Below are positions 8,705 through 17,542 of a stretch of DNA of 64,000 nt, in pieces. The DNA comes from an uncultured Helicobacter sp. (lineage in GTDB: Bacteria > Campylobacterota > Campylobacteria > Campylobacterales > Helicobacteraceae). Under the pieces are notes generated by a model, which was not told where the DNA came from, ran no database searches, and saw only the letters and a list, made by a program, of their open reading frames with translations. Position 1 is the first letter of the stretch; every line of letters begins with the position of its first letter. The DNA is taken from assembly GCF_910577135.1 (NCBI RefSeq), contig NZ_CAJTLL010000002.1, positions 120,956-184,955 of the forward strand. Direction: 5' to 3'. Both the position numbers and the translations under genes were made by a program.

Positions 8705-9463
8705 TCACAAACCTAAAGAGTGTGAGCAAAGTTCATCATACCCCACACCGCAAAGATATAAGCCTTGTGGTGAGATGGGGTAAGCATAATGCTGCTTTTG
8801 TGCTAAAAGCTGCTCTTGCAAGTGTTGCATACTCATCTCTCCTCTACTCACGCTTAAAGCCGCGCCTACCATAAGCCGCACTTGTGAACGCAAAAATCCA
8901 TTCCCCCGCACATACACGACATCTATGCTCTTATAGCGATAATATTTTATATCAAAGATAGTCCGCACATTACTTTGTGTAAAAGAGCCATTTTTTTTAA
9001 AATACAAAAAGTTGTGCTCCCCTTTAAAACAATGCAAAGCAGCGATAAAACGTGCCATATCGCCTATTTTTTGATGTGTCACATAAGATGAGGCAAAAGG
9101 AGGAGGAAAAGTGGGAGAGAGTAAAAAACGATATGCCCTCCATTTGGCATCAAAGCGAGGGTGGAAATGATGAGGCACTCTTTTAAGTGAGCGTATCATA
9201 ATATGCGGATAAAGCTTTGCATTTAAAAGTGAGAGCAAGAAGGCAGATTCATATCGATGCAAATGTGAGCTTTTGAAGCTAATCACCTGCCCTGTGGAAT
9301 GCACACCCTTATCTGTGCGTGAAGCCCCTAGAATCTCCCCGCTAATCCCTACACGTCCTAAACCCTCTTGCAATGCACCCAACACACTTTTTTTATGCTT
9401 TTGCAAGGCAAATCCGCTAAATGCGCTCCCATCATAAGCTATCACGGCTTTATAAGTGTGCAT
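8705..9463 (-). CDS. truA: tRNA pseudouridine(38-40) synthase TruA
   Basis: TruA converts uridines 38-40 of the tRNA anticodon arm to pseudouridine. The catalytic Asp is D51 in GASRTDKGVHSTGQV, the family signature. An RNA-binding stretch follows (FHPRFDAKWRAYRF) and a conserved FLRSQVR motif lies near the C-terminus. The 252-residue length is typical. Its ATG touches the stop codon of lptF (1-base overlap), so it ends the operon nrdB - nitrilase - pcm - A24 peptidase - lptF - truA, an order largely shared with H. pylori HP0361-HP0364. Confidence 0.95.
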   Translation of the reverse strand: MHTYKAVIAYDGSAFSGFALQKHKKSVLGALQEGLGRVGISGEILGASRTDKGVHSTGQVISFKSSHLHRYESAFLLSLLNAKLYPHIMIRSLKRVPHHFHPRFDAKWRAYRFLLSPTFPPPFASSYVTHQKIGDMARFIAALHCFKGEHNFLYFKKNGSFTQSNVRTIFDIKYYRYKSIDVVYVRGNGFLRSQVRLMVGAALSVSRGEMSMQHLQEQLLAQKQHYAYPISPQGLYLCGVGYDELCSHSLGL

Positions 9464-10482
9464 TAATAAAACTTAGCAATAAACTTTTTATACAAAAAAA
9501 AGCCCAAAGCAAACCACACAAGTGGTATCAATACCATACCTGTAAGTGGAAAATGCTCTGAGGCAATATATACAGCAATAAAATAAATTGCTACTGAAGC
9601 AATAACATAAAAATATGATTTATTAGAGCTAAAGCGAGGATTAGCAATACCAAAGAGTGGAACAAAAAAAAGTGAAACCAAAGGAAAAAATGATACAGTA
9701 ATAGCTTGAGTAAGCTTACGCGATTTTTGAGTAGTGTTAGAATAAAACGCATCGTGCCAATACTCAAATAAATCATAGCCCCTAAGTTGTGGTTCTCCCA
9801 CATTTTGCCGCACACTCATCTCCTCATAATCGACTCTTTTAATCTCTTCAGGAGCGGCAAAATATGCGCTGCCTTGCGTTAAATGAAGTTCAAAAAGCCC
9901 TTGATTATTACTTGTCTTACCCGATTGCGCGATAATAAAAGTATCACCCTCAAAACCATTTTCAGAAAATAAAATAAGATTCTTATACATACGATTTTGC
10001 ACGCTATCGACATACACAAGCCAATTTCCTAGCTTTTGCCCAAATTCACCGGGCTTGATATTTACATCAATATCTGCTCTTTTTTTTGCCACAAAGTTTT
10101 TAGAAGCGCTATTGGCAAGGGGCAACATAACTAAAGAGAATATAAGTAGAATCATAGTAGCAAGGAGCGTAATGGGCAAAAAAAATCTCACTATATCTAA
10201 AGGTTTGCTCCCAAGCGAAAAACACACCATCAGCTCATATTCATATGCTAAACGCGATATGCCAAGCACCACAGAAGCAAAGAAAGTAATAGGGATAATA
10301 AAAAATAAACTGCTAGGTATGAGATATAAAAATAATGTGCCCAAATCCAAAAAGCTCATTTTCACCACATAGGTGCGTCCTGCGATATCAATCAAAAGCA
10401 CCACAGAAGCAATAAAAAGCAGCACAAAGAAAAATGGAAAAAAAATCTGTGCAAAAGATGTGAATAGGTAACGTTTAAGCAT
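9463..10482 (-). CDS. LptF/LptG family lipopolysaccharide export permease
   Basis: An inner-membrane YjgP/YjgQ-type protein. LptF and LptG with LptB extract LPS from the inner membrane and pass it to LptC. The start MLKRYLFTSF is the usual family N-terminus. Three hydrophobic helices follow (about 8-30, 46-70, 92-120), then a periplasmic beta-jellyroll region (about 130-250, KPGEFGQKLGNWLVYV), then three C-terminal helices. The chosen ATG at 10482 overlaps the end of the upstream gene by 8 bases and has GGGGA upstream; a longer start at 10497 adds five residues and is less likely. Whether this is the F or the G paralogue cannot be told from sequence alone. It occupies the HP0362 position. Confidence 0.85.
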   Translation of the reverse strand: MLKRYLFTSFAQIFFPFFFVLLFIASVVLLIDIAGRTYVVKMSFLDLGTLFLYLIPSSLFFIIPITFFASVVLGISRLAYEYELMVCFSLGSKPLDIVRFFLPITLLATMILLIFSLVMLPLANSASKNFVAKKRADIDVNIKPGEFGQKLGNWLVYVDSVQNRMYKNLILFSENGFEGDTFIIAQSGKTSNNQGLFELHLTQGSAYFAAPEEIKRVDYEEMSVRQNVGEPQLRGYDLFEYWHDAFYSNTTQKSRKLTQAITVSFFPLVSLFFVPLFGIANPRFSSNKSYFYVIASVAIYFIAVYIASEHFPLTGMVLIPLVWFALGFFLYKKFIAKFY

Positions 10483-11143
10483 AGAGTAAATCCCCATAAG
10501 AGAGCCACAGCATTTGCATTATCGTGCCTACAAAGATAAAAAAGCAAAAAGGAAGCTTAAGATGAATAAGATTCCTTTTATACCATATCGCCAAAAATAG
10601 TGCATACACTAGAGCAACTATACTTCCTAAGAATACGCTCACAAAAGCACTTAATGCACCAAAAGCAATACCCAAAGCACTTAGCACAACAATATCAGCC
10701 TCCCCAATAATATCCTTATGCATAAAAGATTGATAAAGAATCTTAAGGGTAAAAAACACACCCCCCACACCAAAGCCTAGTAGCACCCTTTGCATAAAGC
10801 TTTCATACACAATACTGCTTTCTAAAAATGCATACACAACACATACAAGCAATAGCGAAAAATTCAACATATCAGGCAATGCAAGGCATTTAATATCAAT
10901 CAATCCTAATAGCAACAAAAACATCAATATCACATACGAAGCACCTATATCCTGCCACACAAGAACAAAAAAAGAACACACACACAGCACAAAAAAGCAG
11001 ATTCTATAATACCACGATGAAAAGACAAATGACAAAAGAGTCCGATATTGTGCCTGATAGTCGATATAAAGAGCCATTAGCACTACCCCAACAAATCCAT
11101 AGCATAAAGAAAGAGCTATAAATATGGGTATTGCCTCTATCAT
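10475..11143 (-). CDS. A24 family prepilin-peptidase-like membrane protein
   Basis: A 222-residue membrane protein with about 6-7 hydrophobic helices. It carries the two aspartates of type IV prepilin (A24) aspartyl peptidases: D83 in GLIDIKCLALPD, which fits the family pattern D-x6-P, and D150 in GEADIVVLSALG, corresponding to the GxGD motif but with Ala in place of the second Gly. The N-terminal cytoplasmic methylase domain with its cysteine pairs is absent, so only the peptidase core is present. No pilin-like gene is nearby. It lies between pcm and lptF, where H. pylori has no gene. Substrate unknown; it might process pseudopilins of a transformation system encoded elsewhere. Confidence 0.7.
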   Translation of the reverse strand: MIEAIPIFIALSLCYGFVGVVLMALYIDYQAQYRTLLSFVFSSWYYRICFFVLCVCSFFVLVWQDIGASYVILMFLLLLGLIDIKCLALPDMLNFSLLLVCVVYAFLESSIVYESFMQRVLLGFGVGGVFFTLKILYQSFMHKDIIGEADIVVLSALGIAFGALSAFVSVFLGSIVALVYALFLAIWYKRNLIHLKLPFCFFIFVGTIMQMLWLSYGDLLYA

Positions 11144-11145
11144 AG

Positions 11146-11781
11146 CTACCTCACAACACCATCTTTTACATCAACGAAAAGACATTCTCCCAAACATTCA
11201 GCACTGCCCAAAACACCATTATGTTTTCTAAAACGTTTAACTATCTGTTTGCCACCCTCCAAAACAGGAGCAACTAGCACTCCACCATCTTCAAGCTGGT
11301 CGATTATCATCTGTGGAATGGCACTAGCACAAGCTGAAAATAAAATCGCATCAAAAGGCGCATATTCTGCCCAACCCCTCTGTCCATCATCAAGTTTGAT
11401 GAAAATATTATGCACTTGCAATGCCTGAAATCTCTGTCTAGCTTGTGAAAGTAGCTTATCAATACGTTCGATACTAAATACACGGCGAAACAAATAAGAA
11501 AGCACCATCGCCTGATAACCGCTTCCACAGCCAATTTCTAATACAGAATCTCCACCATTAGGAGCAAGATACTCTGTCATTTGCGCTACTGTGAGCGGAG
11601 AACTGATATATTGAGATTCTGCCATAGGAAGAGGCTTAATGTCATAAGCTAGATGCTGTGCAAATCCTGTGGGAATAAACCTTTCCCTATCAACAGCACA
11701 AATTGCTGTAGCGACTTTTGGCGAGAGAGGGAAAATCTTTTGAATCTCATTGCACATTGCTCGAGCAGCAAATTTATACAT
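11146..11781 (-). CDS. pcm: Protein-L-isoaspartate O-methyltransferase
   Basis: PCMT methylates isoaspartyl residues of aged proteins with S-adenosylmethionine, starting their repair. The SAM-binding motif I is VLEIGCGSGYQ at about 80-90, preceded by the substrate-binding ISSPLTVAQM segment. Later motifs include DDGQRGWAEYAPFDAI and LEDGGVLVAPV. The 211-residue length is typical. The ATG overlaps the stop of the nitrilase gene by one base and the A24 gene starts two bases after the pcm stop, so these genes are tightly coupled. Same relative place as HP0363. Confidence 0.93.
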   Translation of the reverse strand: MYKFAARAMCNEIQKIFPLSPKVATAICAVDRERFIPTGFAQHLAYDIKPLPMAESQYISSPLTVAQMTEYLAPNGGDSVLEIGCGSGYQAMVLSYLFRRVFSIERIDKLLSQARQRFQALQVHNIFIKLDDGQRGWAEYAPFDAILFSACASAIPQMIIDQLEDGGVLVAPVLEGGKQIVKRFRKHNGVLGSAECLGECLFVDVKDGVVR

Positions 11782-12518
11782 TAATTTATCTTTATATTGG
11801 TATTGATATATTTTCTCATACGTGAAGTCTCACTAATATCGACTTCACACGCCACAAATGGCTTCTTGTCATTTTTATACACAATGCCATAAGGTGTGAT
11901 AATCGCGCTTCCCTTTGCCATTACATCATTAGCACTATTGCTTGCCATTACAAAAGCTTGATTGGCTATTGCTAAAGCTGTGGAGAGCACTTCAAAGTGA
12001 TTTTTACGTGCTTTAGCCCATTGCGCAGAAACAAATATAATATCTGCTCCTTTTATCTGCTCCCATAGCTCTATAAAACGCAATTCAAAGCAAATGAGAG
12101 CCGCACATTTGATACCATCAATCTCAAAAATGCTTATCTCTTCTTTATCCCCCGGGCTAAAATGCAGTTGCTCATCACCGAGCAAAAAAAGCTTATTCTT
12201 GCTTTGCTTATGTATCATCTCACCCTTATGAAATACCTTGAGATTATTGAAAAATTTTTTATTTTTCTCCTCAATCATTGTTATAACCAATGTATTTTTA
12301 TATTTTGCACTGCATTCCAAAAGCCGCTCGGTAGCAAGCTTTGAAAATGTGCTTGCCTCACTCATTTTTTGATAAGCAAATCCGCTTAGCACCACTTCAG
12401 GCGCGCAAACAATCGCGTCCTTACCACATTGAGCTACAAACTCTTCTACATATTTAAGATTCTCTATAAAGTCCTGCCCTGTCTTCATCTGCATACAATA
12501 TAATTTCTTAGAAATCAT
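11781..12518 (-). CDS. Carbon-nitrogen hydrolase (nitrilase superfamily)
   Basis: A soluble amidase of about 245 residues. The catalytic triad Glu-Lys-Cys is visible as E41 ([10 protein letters not shown]), K109 (KNKLFLLG) and C143 (ALICFELRF). The family hydrolyses C-N bonds of small amides or nitriles; the substrate cannot be deduced. A first in-frame codon at 12521 is TTG, so the ATG at 12518 is preferred, which still overlaps the end of nrdB by 11 bases. It sits in the operon from nrdB to truA, without an obvious pathway link. Confidence 0.85.
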   Translation of the reverse strand: MISKKLYCMQMKTGQDFIENLKYVEEFVAQCGKDAIVCAPEVVLSGFAYQKMSEASTFSKLATERLLECSAKYKNTLVITMIEEKNKKFFNNLKVFHKGEMIHKQSKNKLFLLGDEQLHFSPGDKEEISIFEIDGIKCAALICFELRFIELWEQIKGADIIFVSAQWAKARKNHFEVLSTALAIANQAFVMASNSANDVMAKGSAIITPYGIVYKNDKKPFVACEVDISETSRMRKYINTNIKIN

Positions 12519-13557
12519 CAAAATTAATGCTCCCTTTTGAATAGTTTGTTACCTTAGCTTCGAAAAAGTTTGTCTTTTGATCATTGAAGTTAGCAAACTG
12601 ATCTACCCATTTAATAGGATTCTTAGAATGATAAATAGGCTCAAAACCTACTGCTTTAAGACGAGTATCAGCTAAAAACTGGATATATTCACGTATAATA
12701 TCTGCAGTTAATCCTAGAATCTGCCCTTGTGTGATATATTCACCCCAGCTTGATTCTATATCCACAGCTTTTTTAAACATCTCTATGACCTCTTCTTCAA
12801 GCGCGGGGGTAAATAAATGCCCCTCCTCCTTGCGCAAAGCATTAATCATATTTTGAAATAAAAGCAAATGCGTTACCTCATCGCGTTGGATAAATCGTAT
12901 CATTTGTGCAGAACCTAGCATTTTCCCGCTTCGCGCTAATGTATAAAAATATGAAAACCCACTATAAAAATAAATCCCCTCTAAAATTTGATTAGCAAAC
13001 ATCGCTTTGAGTAAATTCAGCTCATTTGGATTCTTGGCTAACTCAATATATACATTTGCGATATTATCATTCTTGCTTCTAAGCTGCATATCCACACGCC
13101 ACATATCATAAATCTCCTCCGTGTTTGCCGAGATAGATTCTACCATTACCGCATAACTTTGAGAATGCAAAGCCTCCTCATAAGCTTGCCGCACGAGGAT
13201 AAGATTAATCTCTGGGCTTGTGATATAGGGATTAACATTATCAATTAAATTATTTGTCTGTAATGAATCCATAAAAATAAGTTGCGCCAATGCCCTATCA
13301 TAGCCGAGCTTCTCTTGTGCGGTTAACCCACCATTGTAATCACGTTTGTCCGGATTCATATTCACTTCTTCAGGAAACCAAGTATTAGCAAGCATTACTT
13401 TCCATAGGTTATAAGCCCACTGATATTTGATTTTATTAAGTTCAAACATACTTGTAGGATTACCGCCAAAGATACGCCTTTCATTCACACTCTCTGTAGA
13501 TTCAGGGTTATAAATAAGCTTACGTGCAATAGGCTGAAGAGCTTGTGCTTTATTCAT
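12508..13557 (-). CDS. nrdB: Ribonucleoside-diphosphate reductase beta chain (class I)
   Basis: The small subunit houses a di-iron centre and tyrosyl radical used by NrdA to reduce ribonucleotides. Length is 349. Metal ligands can be traced: the Asp in FMDSLQTNN, the Glu and His in [10 protein letters not shown], a Glu in EGIYFYSGF and the Glu/His pair in [10 protein letters not shown]. The Tyr of HSQSY corresponds to the radical tyrosine. The C-terminus (KGSINFDDF) is the usual peptide that docks on the large subunit. No nrdA is in the window. About 115 bases separate it from tRNA-Leu upstream, where its promoter must lie. Confidence 0.95.
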   Translation of the reverse strand: MNKAQALQPIARKLIYNPESTESVNERRIFGGNPTSMFELNKIKYQWAYNLWKVMLANTWFPEEVNMNPDKRDYNGGLTAQEKLGYDRALAQLIFMDSLQTNNLIDNVNPYITSPEINLILVRQAYEEALHSQSYAVMVESISANTEEIYDMWRVDMQLRSKNDNIANVYIELAKNPNELNLLKAMFANQILEGIYFYSGFSYFYTLARSGKMLGSAQMIRFIQRDEVTHLLLFQNMINALRKEEGHLFTPALEEEVIEMFKKAVDIESSWGEYITQGQILGLTADIIREYIQFLADTRLKAVGFEPIYHSKNPIKWVDQFANFNDQKTNFFEAKVTNYSKGSINFDDF

Positions 13558-13671
13558 TGAAATAACCTTTAAAAGAAGAAAAATAGAGCTACAATTCTAT
13601 TTATTTCAGGCTTAAATTCTAATTTGAAAAGCAAATTGAAATGAGAAATTTAAAAATATAGAGAGAAGCGA

Positions 13672-13756
13672 TGGTGCGGGAAAGAGGACTTGAACCTCCA
13701 CGCCTTGCGGCGCCAGATCCTAAGTCTGGTGCGTCTGCCAATTTCGCCATTCCCGC
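13672..13756 (-). tRNA. tRNA-Leu (anticodon UAG)
   Basis: Read on the minus strand, the 85-base sequence folds as a cloverleaf with a 7-bp acceptor stem (GCGGGAA with its 3' partner), a D arm with GGCAGACG, an anticodon stem-loop with CTTAGGA (anticodon TAG at 13722-13720), a variable arm CGCC..GGCG-type as expected for a class II tRNA, and the T loop GGTTCAAGTCC. The 3' CCA is encoded. It stands between nrdB and dxs. Confidence 0.96.
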
Positions 13757-13804
13757 AAGAAGATAGAAACAAAGTGTGGATTTTACTTATTTAATCTTTA
13801 AACT

Positions 13805-15682
13805 TTACTTAGAATCTAGCCATTGCGTGATAGCTAGAGTAAGTTCTGCTGTGCCTAAGCCCAATGTAGATTCTATAATATCACTCTTGCCGTGTGGGAC
13901 AAACTCATCTTTTATCTCAAAACTTTTAAGTGATATGCCCTGTATGTTTTCATCAGCGATACATTCTAAAATCGTGCTACCAACTCCACCCATATAATAG
14001 CTATCGCTAAACACACACACGTGCTTGTGATTTGCAAGTAATTGAACTAATGTTTGCCTATCAAGGGGCTTTACAAAACGCAAATCTAGCAAACTTGGCT
14101 TATAGCCCTCTTTTTGCAATGCTTTGCATACTTGATATGCCCTCCCCACACCATTACCATAGCCTATAAGCAAGAGATTTTCCCCATCTATTAACAACTC
14201 CGCCTTCCCTAGCACAAAACTACTTGCGCTAAAAATCCCATCATCAAGCACAAATTTACCACGTGGATAGCGAAAGGCGCAAGGCGAGGTATTATGGTGA
14301 TAGGCAAAATCCACAGCCCTTTGCAAACTTGCATTATCACGTGGAGCAAACAGCACCATATTGGGGATAGGACGCAAATATGCAATATCAAAAAGCCCCT
14401 GGTGTGTCTCGCCATCTTCACCTACAATCCCTGCCCTATCGATACAAAACCGCACAGGTAAGCCTAAAATCCCTACATCATGGATTATTTGGTCATAGGC
14501 TCGTTGCAAAAATGTAGAATATATCGCTACAAAGGGCTTAAAGCCCTCTTTTGCCATTGCCGCCATTGAGGTAACCGCGTGAGCCTCACAAATGGCTACA
14601 TCGATAAATCTTTTTGAATCTTTTTCTATAAGCTTATCTAGTCCTGTGCCACTTGGCATAGCAGCAGTTACACCCACGACTTTTTCATCACTCATATAAG
14701 TTGCTAAAGATTGGGCAAATATCTCTGTGGGCGATGTATTTGCCGCTTTTTTAAGCAAACAGCCTGTGCTGATATCAAAGGGACCTACTCCGTGCCATTG
14801 CTCAAACCGCCCTTCTGCAACATCATATCCCTTGCCCTTTAGTGTTTGTGCGTGGATAATCACAGGCTTATTCATATCCTTAGCCTTTTGTAAAGTAGTA
14901 AGGATAAGCTCCATATTATGCCCATCAATAGGACCAATATAATCTAGCCCTAATTCCTCAAATAAGATTCCCGGAGTAATAAGTTTAAGCGATTCTTCAA
15001 ATCGTTTAGCCAAATAAGTAGCAGAATCTGGCATTTTAGTGAGGATTTTCTTTATGCTTTGGCGCGTTTTTTGATACAAAGGAGAGGTAAGAATCTGCGA
15101 GAGATAATTACTGATTGCCCCAATAGGCTTAGAGATACTCATTTCATTATCATTAAGGATAATTACCATCGGGTATTTCTTATCCCCTAGCTCGTTTAGT
15201 GCTTCATATACAAGCCCCGCGCTCATTGAGCCATCGCCTATCATCACAACAGGCATTTTCGTATTTGCACCCAAACTCCTTGCTCTCCCTACTCCCACAG
15301 CTAGAGAGATAGAAGTTGAGCTATGTCCTGCGATGAAATAATCACTTGAAGATTCTCTAGGATTGCAAAATCCGCTTATCCCGCCAAATTGTCTTAAGGT
15401 ATCAAAGTCTTCCCACCTACCTGTAAGGAGCTTATGCGCGTAAGCCTGATGAGATACATCAAAGATAAAGGGGTGTTCTCTCACATCAAAAATTGTGTGC
15501 ATACCCACAATCAAATCCACCGCCCCAAGTGTCGAACTCAAATGCCCTCCATTAGAGCTTACCACCTCTAAGATTCTCTGCCTTAAAGAAGCAGCAAGTA
15601 ATTCAAGTTGGACAACAGAGAGAGTATTTAACTCTTCAAAAGCATAGCTTTTAACCAATTCATAAGTCATATAGCCCCTCAC
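13805..15682 (-). CDS. dxs: 1-deoxy-D-xylulose-5-phosphate synthase
   Basis: DXS condenses pyruvate with glyceraldehyde 3-phosphate using thiamine diphosphate, the first step of the MEP isoprenoid pathway. The N-terminal ThDP-binding motif GDGSMSAG is followed by the expected LNDNEMSIS. The transketolase-like middle domain contains DRAGIVGEDGETHQG. Length 625 is normal. It lies 6 bases after fliH and closes the hisC-fliF-fliG-fliH-dxs run; the fliF-fliG-fliH-dxs order is also that of H. pylori (HP0351-HP0354). Confidence 0.97.
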   Translation of the reverse strand: MRGYMTYELVKSYAFEELNTLSVVQLELLAASLRQRILEVVSSNGGHLSSTLGAVDLIVGMHTIFDVREHPFIFDVSHQAYAHKLLTGRWEDFDTLRQFGGISGFCNPRESSSDYFIAGHSSTSISLAVGVGRARSLGANTKMPVVMIGDGSMSAGLVYEALNELGDKKYPMVIILNDNEMSISKPIGAISNYLSQILTSPLYQKTRQSIKKILTKMPDSATYLAKRFEESLKLITPGILFEELGLDYIGPIDGHNMELILTTLQKAKDMNKPVIIHAQTLKGKGYDVAEGRFEQWHGVGPFDISTGCLLKKAANTSPTEIFAQSLATYMSDEKVVGVTAAMPSGTGLDKLIEKDSKRFIDVAICEAHAVTSMAAMAKEGFKPFVAIYSTFLQRAYDQIIHDVGILGLPVRFCIDRAGIVGEDGETHQGLFDIAYLRPIPNMVLFAPRDNASLQRAVDFAYHHNTSPCAFRYPRGKFVLDDGIFSASSFVLGKAELLIDGENLLLIGYGNGVGRAYQVCKALQKEGYKPSLLDLRFVKPLDRQTLVQLLANHKHVCVFSDSYYMGGVGSTILECIADENIQGISLKSFEIKDEFVPHGKSDIIESTLGLGTAELTLAITQWLDSK

Positions 15683-15687
15683 TCTCT

Positions 15688-16509
15688 TTAATCGTGCATA
15701 TTTTCAAGCACAGATTGCTTAAGATTCTTATATCGAGACATAATCGTGCCATCGATATTACCGCTATCGCTCACAATCACCACACCTCCCAATGATACGG
15801 CATTATCGGCGATAATCTCCACCTTTGCATTATCCTTTAGCTGCTCTTTAAGAAAGATATAATCATTAGGATTAACTTTAATTTTAATATTTGTCGCATC
15901 CATAATAGAGTTTAGCAGTTCTTTAGTGAGATTTAAAGCTATCTTTTGGGAATTTTCACTCACTTCATTAATGAGCACTTCTTTAGCAATATCTACCGAA
16001 ATCGCGCTTAATTCCTTTTCTAAATCCTCTAAATGCTTTTGGCTTGATTTTAAGGCATCTTCAAGGGTAATAATAGAATCTACTAAAATCTTTTTTTGGG
16101 CATTCACTTCAGCAAATAAATCTTCTTTTGCCTTCTCCTCTGCTTCTCTATATCCATCTTTATAGCCCTCATCTCGGGCATTTGCCACACGCTGCTCACT
16201 CTCTACTTGGAGCTTTTCAAACTGAATTTGTAGCTTTGCTAAAGAGCCGGAGAGTTCATCAGTTTTTTGCAAAAGCCGCTCCACAAGCTCTTGCTCTAAG
16301 GTTGCAATTTTTTGCACACTTGTTTCTATGGTATTTTGAATCTCATCTTGATTATGTTTGAGAGTAGAATCTTCTATATTAGCATTCTGATTTGTATCCC
16401 TGCCTACCTCAATCATATCAGATGTAATAGTCTTAAATTCATACTTCTTAATATTATGATTCTTAAGTCGCTCTTGACCAATGATATTCTCTTGATTAAG
16501 CAATGACAT
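15688..16509 (-). CDS. fliH: Flagellar assembly protein FliH
   Basis: FliH is the stator of the flagellar type III secretion ATPase FliI and tethers it to the C-ring. The 273-residue protein has a variable N-terminus, a long charged coiled coil (about 60-160, rich in E, K and A), then the C-terminal domain related to V-type ATPase subunit E. A GxxxG-like run is not evident. The ATG overlaps the end of fliG by 14 bases, so translation is coupled; dxs follows. Confidence 0.88.
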   Translation of the reverse strand: MSLLNQENIIGQERLKNHNIKKYEFKTITSDMIEVGRDTNQNANIEDSTLKHNQDEIQNTIETSVQKIATLEQELVERLLQKTDELSGSLAKLQIQFEKLQVESEQRVANARDEGYKDGYREAEEKAKEDLFAEVNAQKKILVDSIITLEDALKSSQKHLEDLEKELSAISVDIAKEVLINEVSENSQKIALNLTKELLNSIMDATNIKIKVNPNDYIFLKEQLKDNAKVEIIADNAVSLGGVVIVSDSGNIDGTIMSRYKNLKQSVLENMHD

Positions 16510-17527
16510 CGTCTTGCTCTCCTAATTGAATTAAGCCCTGTTCTGAGAGGGTTTGCACCACTTCTACGATTTTTCTTTGTGCCGCTTCCACATCTCGAAC
16601 CTTCACAGCACCCAAAAATTGCATTTCCTCCATAAACGCCTCACTCGCACGTTGAGACATATTCCCCATAAACTTTTGCTTGAGATCATCAGCAGCCGAT
16701 TTAAGCGCAAGCGTAAGATCCTTTTTATCCGCAATTTTAAGAATCTCTCTAATAGCATTATTATCAAGCTTGCTAATGTCTTCAAAGGTAAACATCATCT
16801 CTTTAATTTCAATAGCAAGCTGCTCGTCGATTTGCTCGATATGCGCAATTGTCGCTTTTGCTGCCTTTTGTCCTAAGCGGTTAAAGATTTCTGCCACAGA
16901 GCGAGTGCCACCCACTTCAACCTTGTAGCTTGTAAGAGATTCTAGCTTGTTCTCAAGCACCGCACTCACGCGTTTAACCACACTTGGGGAAATGTCCCCA
17001 AGATTTGCCATACGAATAGCCACTTCAGCACGCAAGTCATCAGCAAAATATCCCAATGTCTCTGCAGCACCACTTGCATCCATATGAGCCAAAATAAGCG
17101 CAATAGTTTGAGGGTGTTCGTTAATAATAAAATCTGCAAGCTGTTGAGGGCGAATCTTGGAAAGATAGGCAAAATTCTTTTGAGACTGCATTGTCTTGGC
17201 GAGTTTGTCTAAAATCGCTTTTGCCGCTTCTGGTCCTAAAGCCTTCATCAATAAGTCACGTGCGTAGTCCATACCACCGGAATTGATATATTGATTAGAT
17301 TGGAAAATCACATAAAATTCTTCTAAGACAGCTGCACCAATGGTCTTATCTATACCGCTTAATTGGGCGATTTGCTTACTTACTTCAGTAATAGCATCAA
17401 TATCAAGATGATGAAAAATCTCCGAAGTAATGTCATCACCTAATTGCACAAGTAAAATGGCGATTTTCTCTGACATAGATAGCTCATCATATTGTGCTCT
17501 TTGACGGGGGCTAAGTGTAATTGCCAT
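16496..17527 (-). CDS. fliG: Flagellar motor switch protein FliG
   Basis: FliG forms the upper C-ring and takes torque from the stator. The 343-residue protein has the three expected domains. The middle-domain EHPQ motif (INEHPQTIALILAHM) is present, and the C-terminal torque helix contains charged residues in FEDISKLDNNAIREIL. The N-terminal domain that binds the FliF tail begins with LSMSEKIAILL. It starts 16 bases downstream of fliF and its end overlaps fliH. Confidence 0.96.
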   Translation of the reverse strand: MAITLSPRQRAQYDELSMSEKIAILLVQLGDDITSEIFHHLDIDAITEVSKQIAQLSGIDKTIGAAVLEEFYVIFQSNQYINSGGMDYARDLLMKALGPEAAKAILDKLAKTMQSQKNFAYLSKIRPQQLADFIINEHPQTIALILAHMDASGAAETLGYFADDLRAEVAIRMANLGDISPSVVKRVSAVLENKLESLTSYKVEVGGTRSVAEIFNRLGQKAAKATIAHIEQIDEQLAIEIKEMMFTFEDISKLDNNAIREILKIADKKDLTLALKSAADDLKQKFMGNMSQRASEAFMEEMQFLGAVKVRDVEAAQRKIVEVVQTLSEQGLIQLGEQDDVIA

Positions 17528-17542
17528 ATCTACTCCTCTTGC

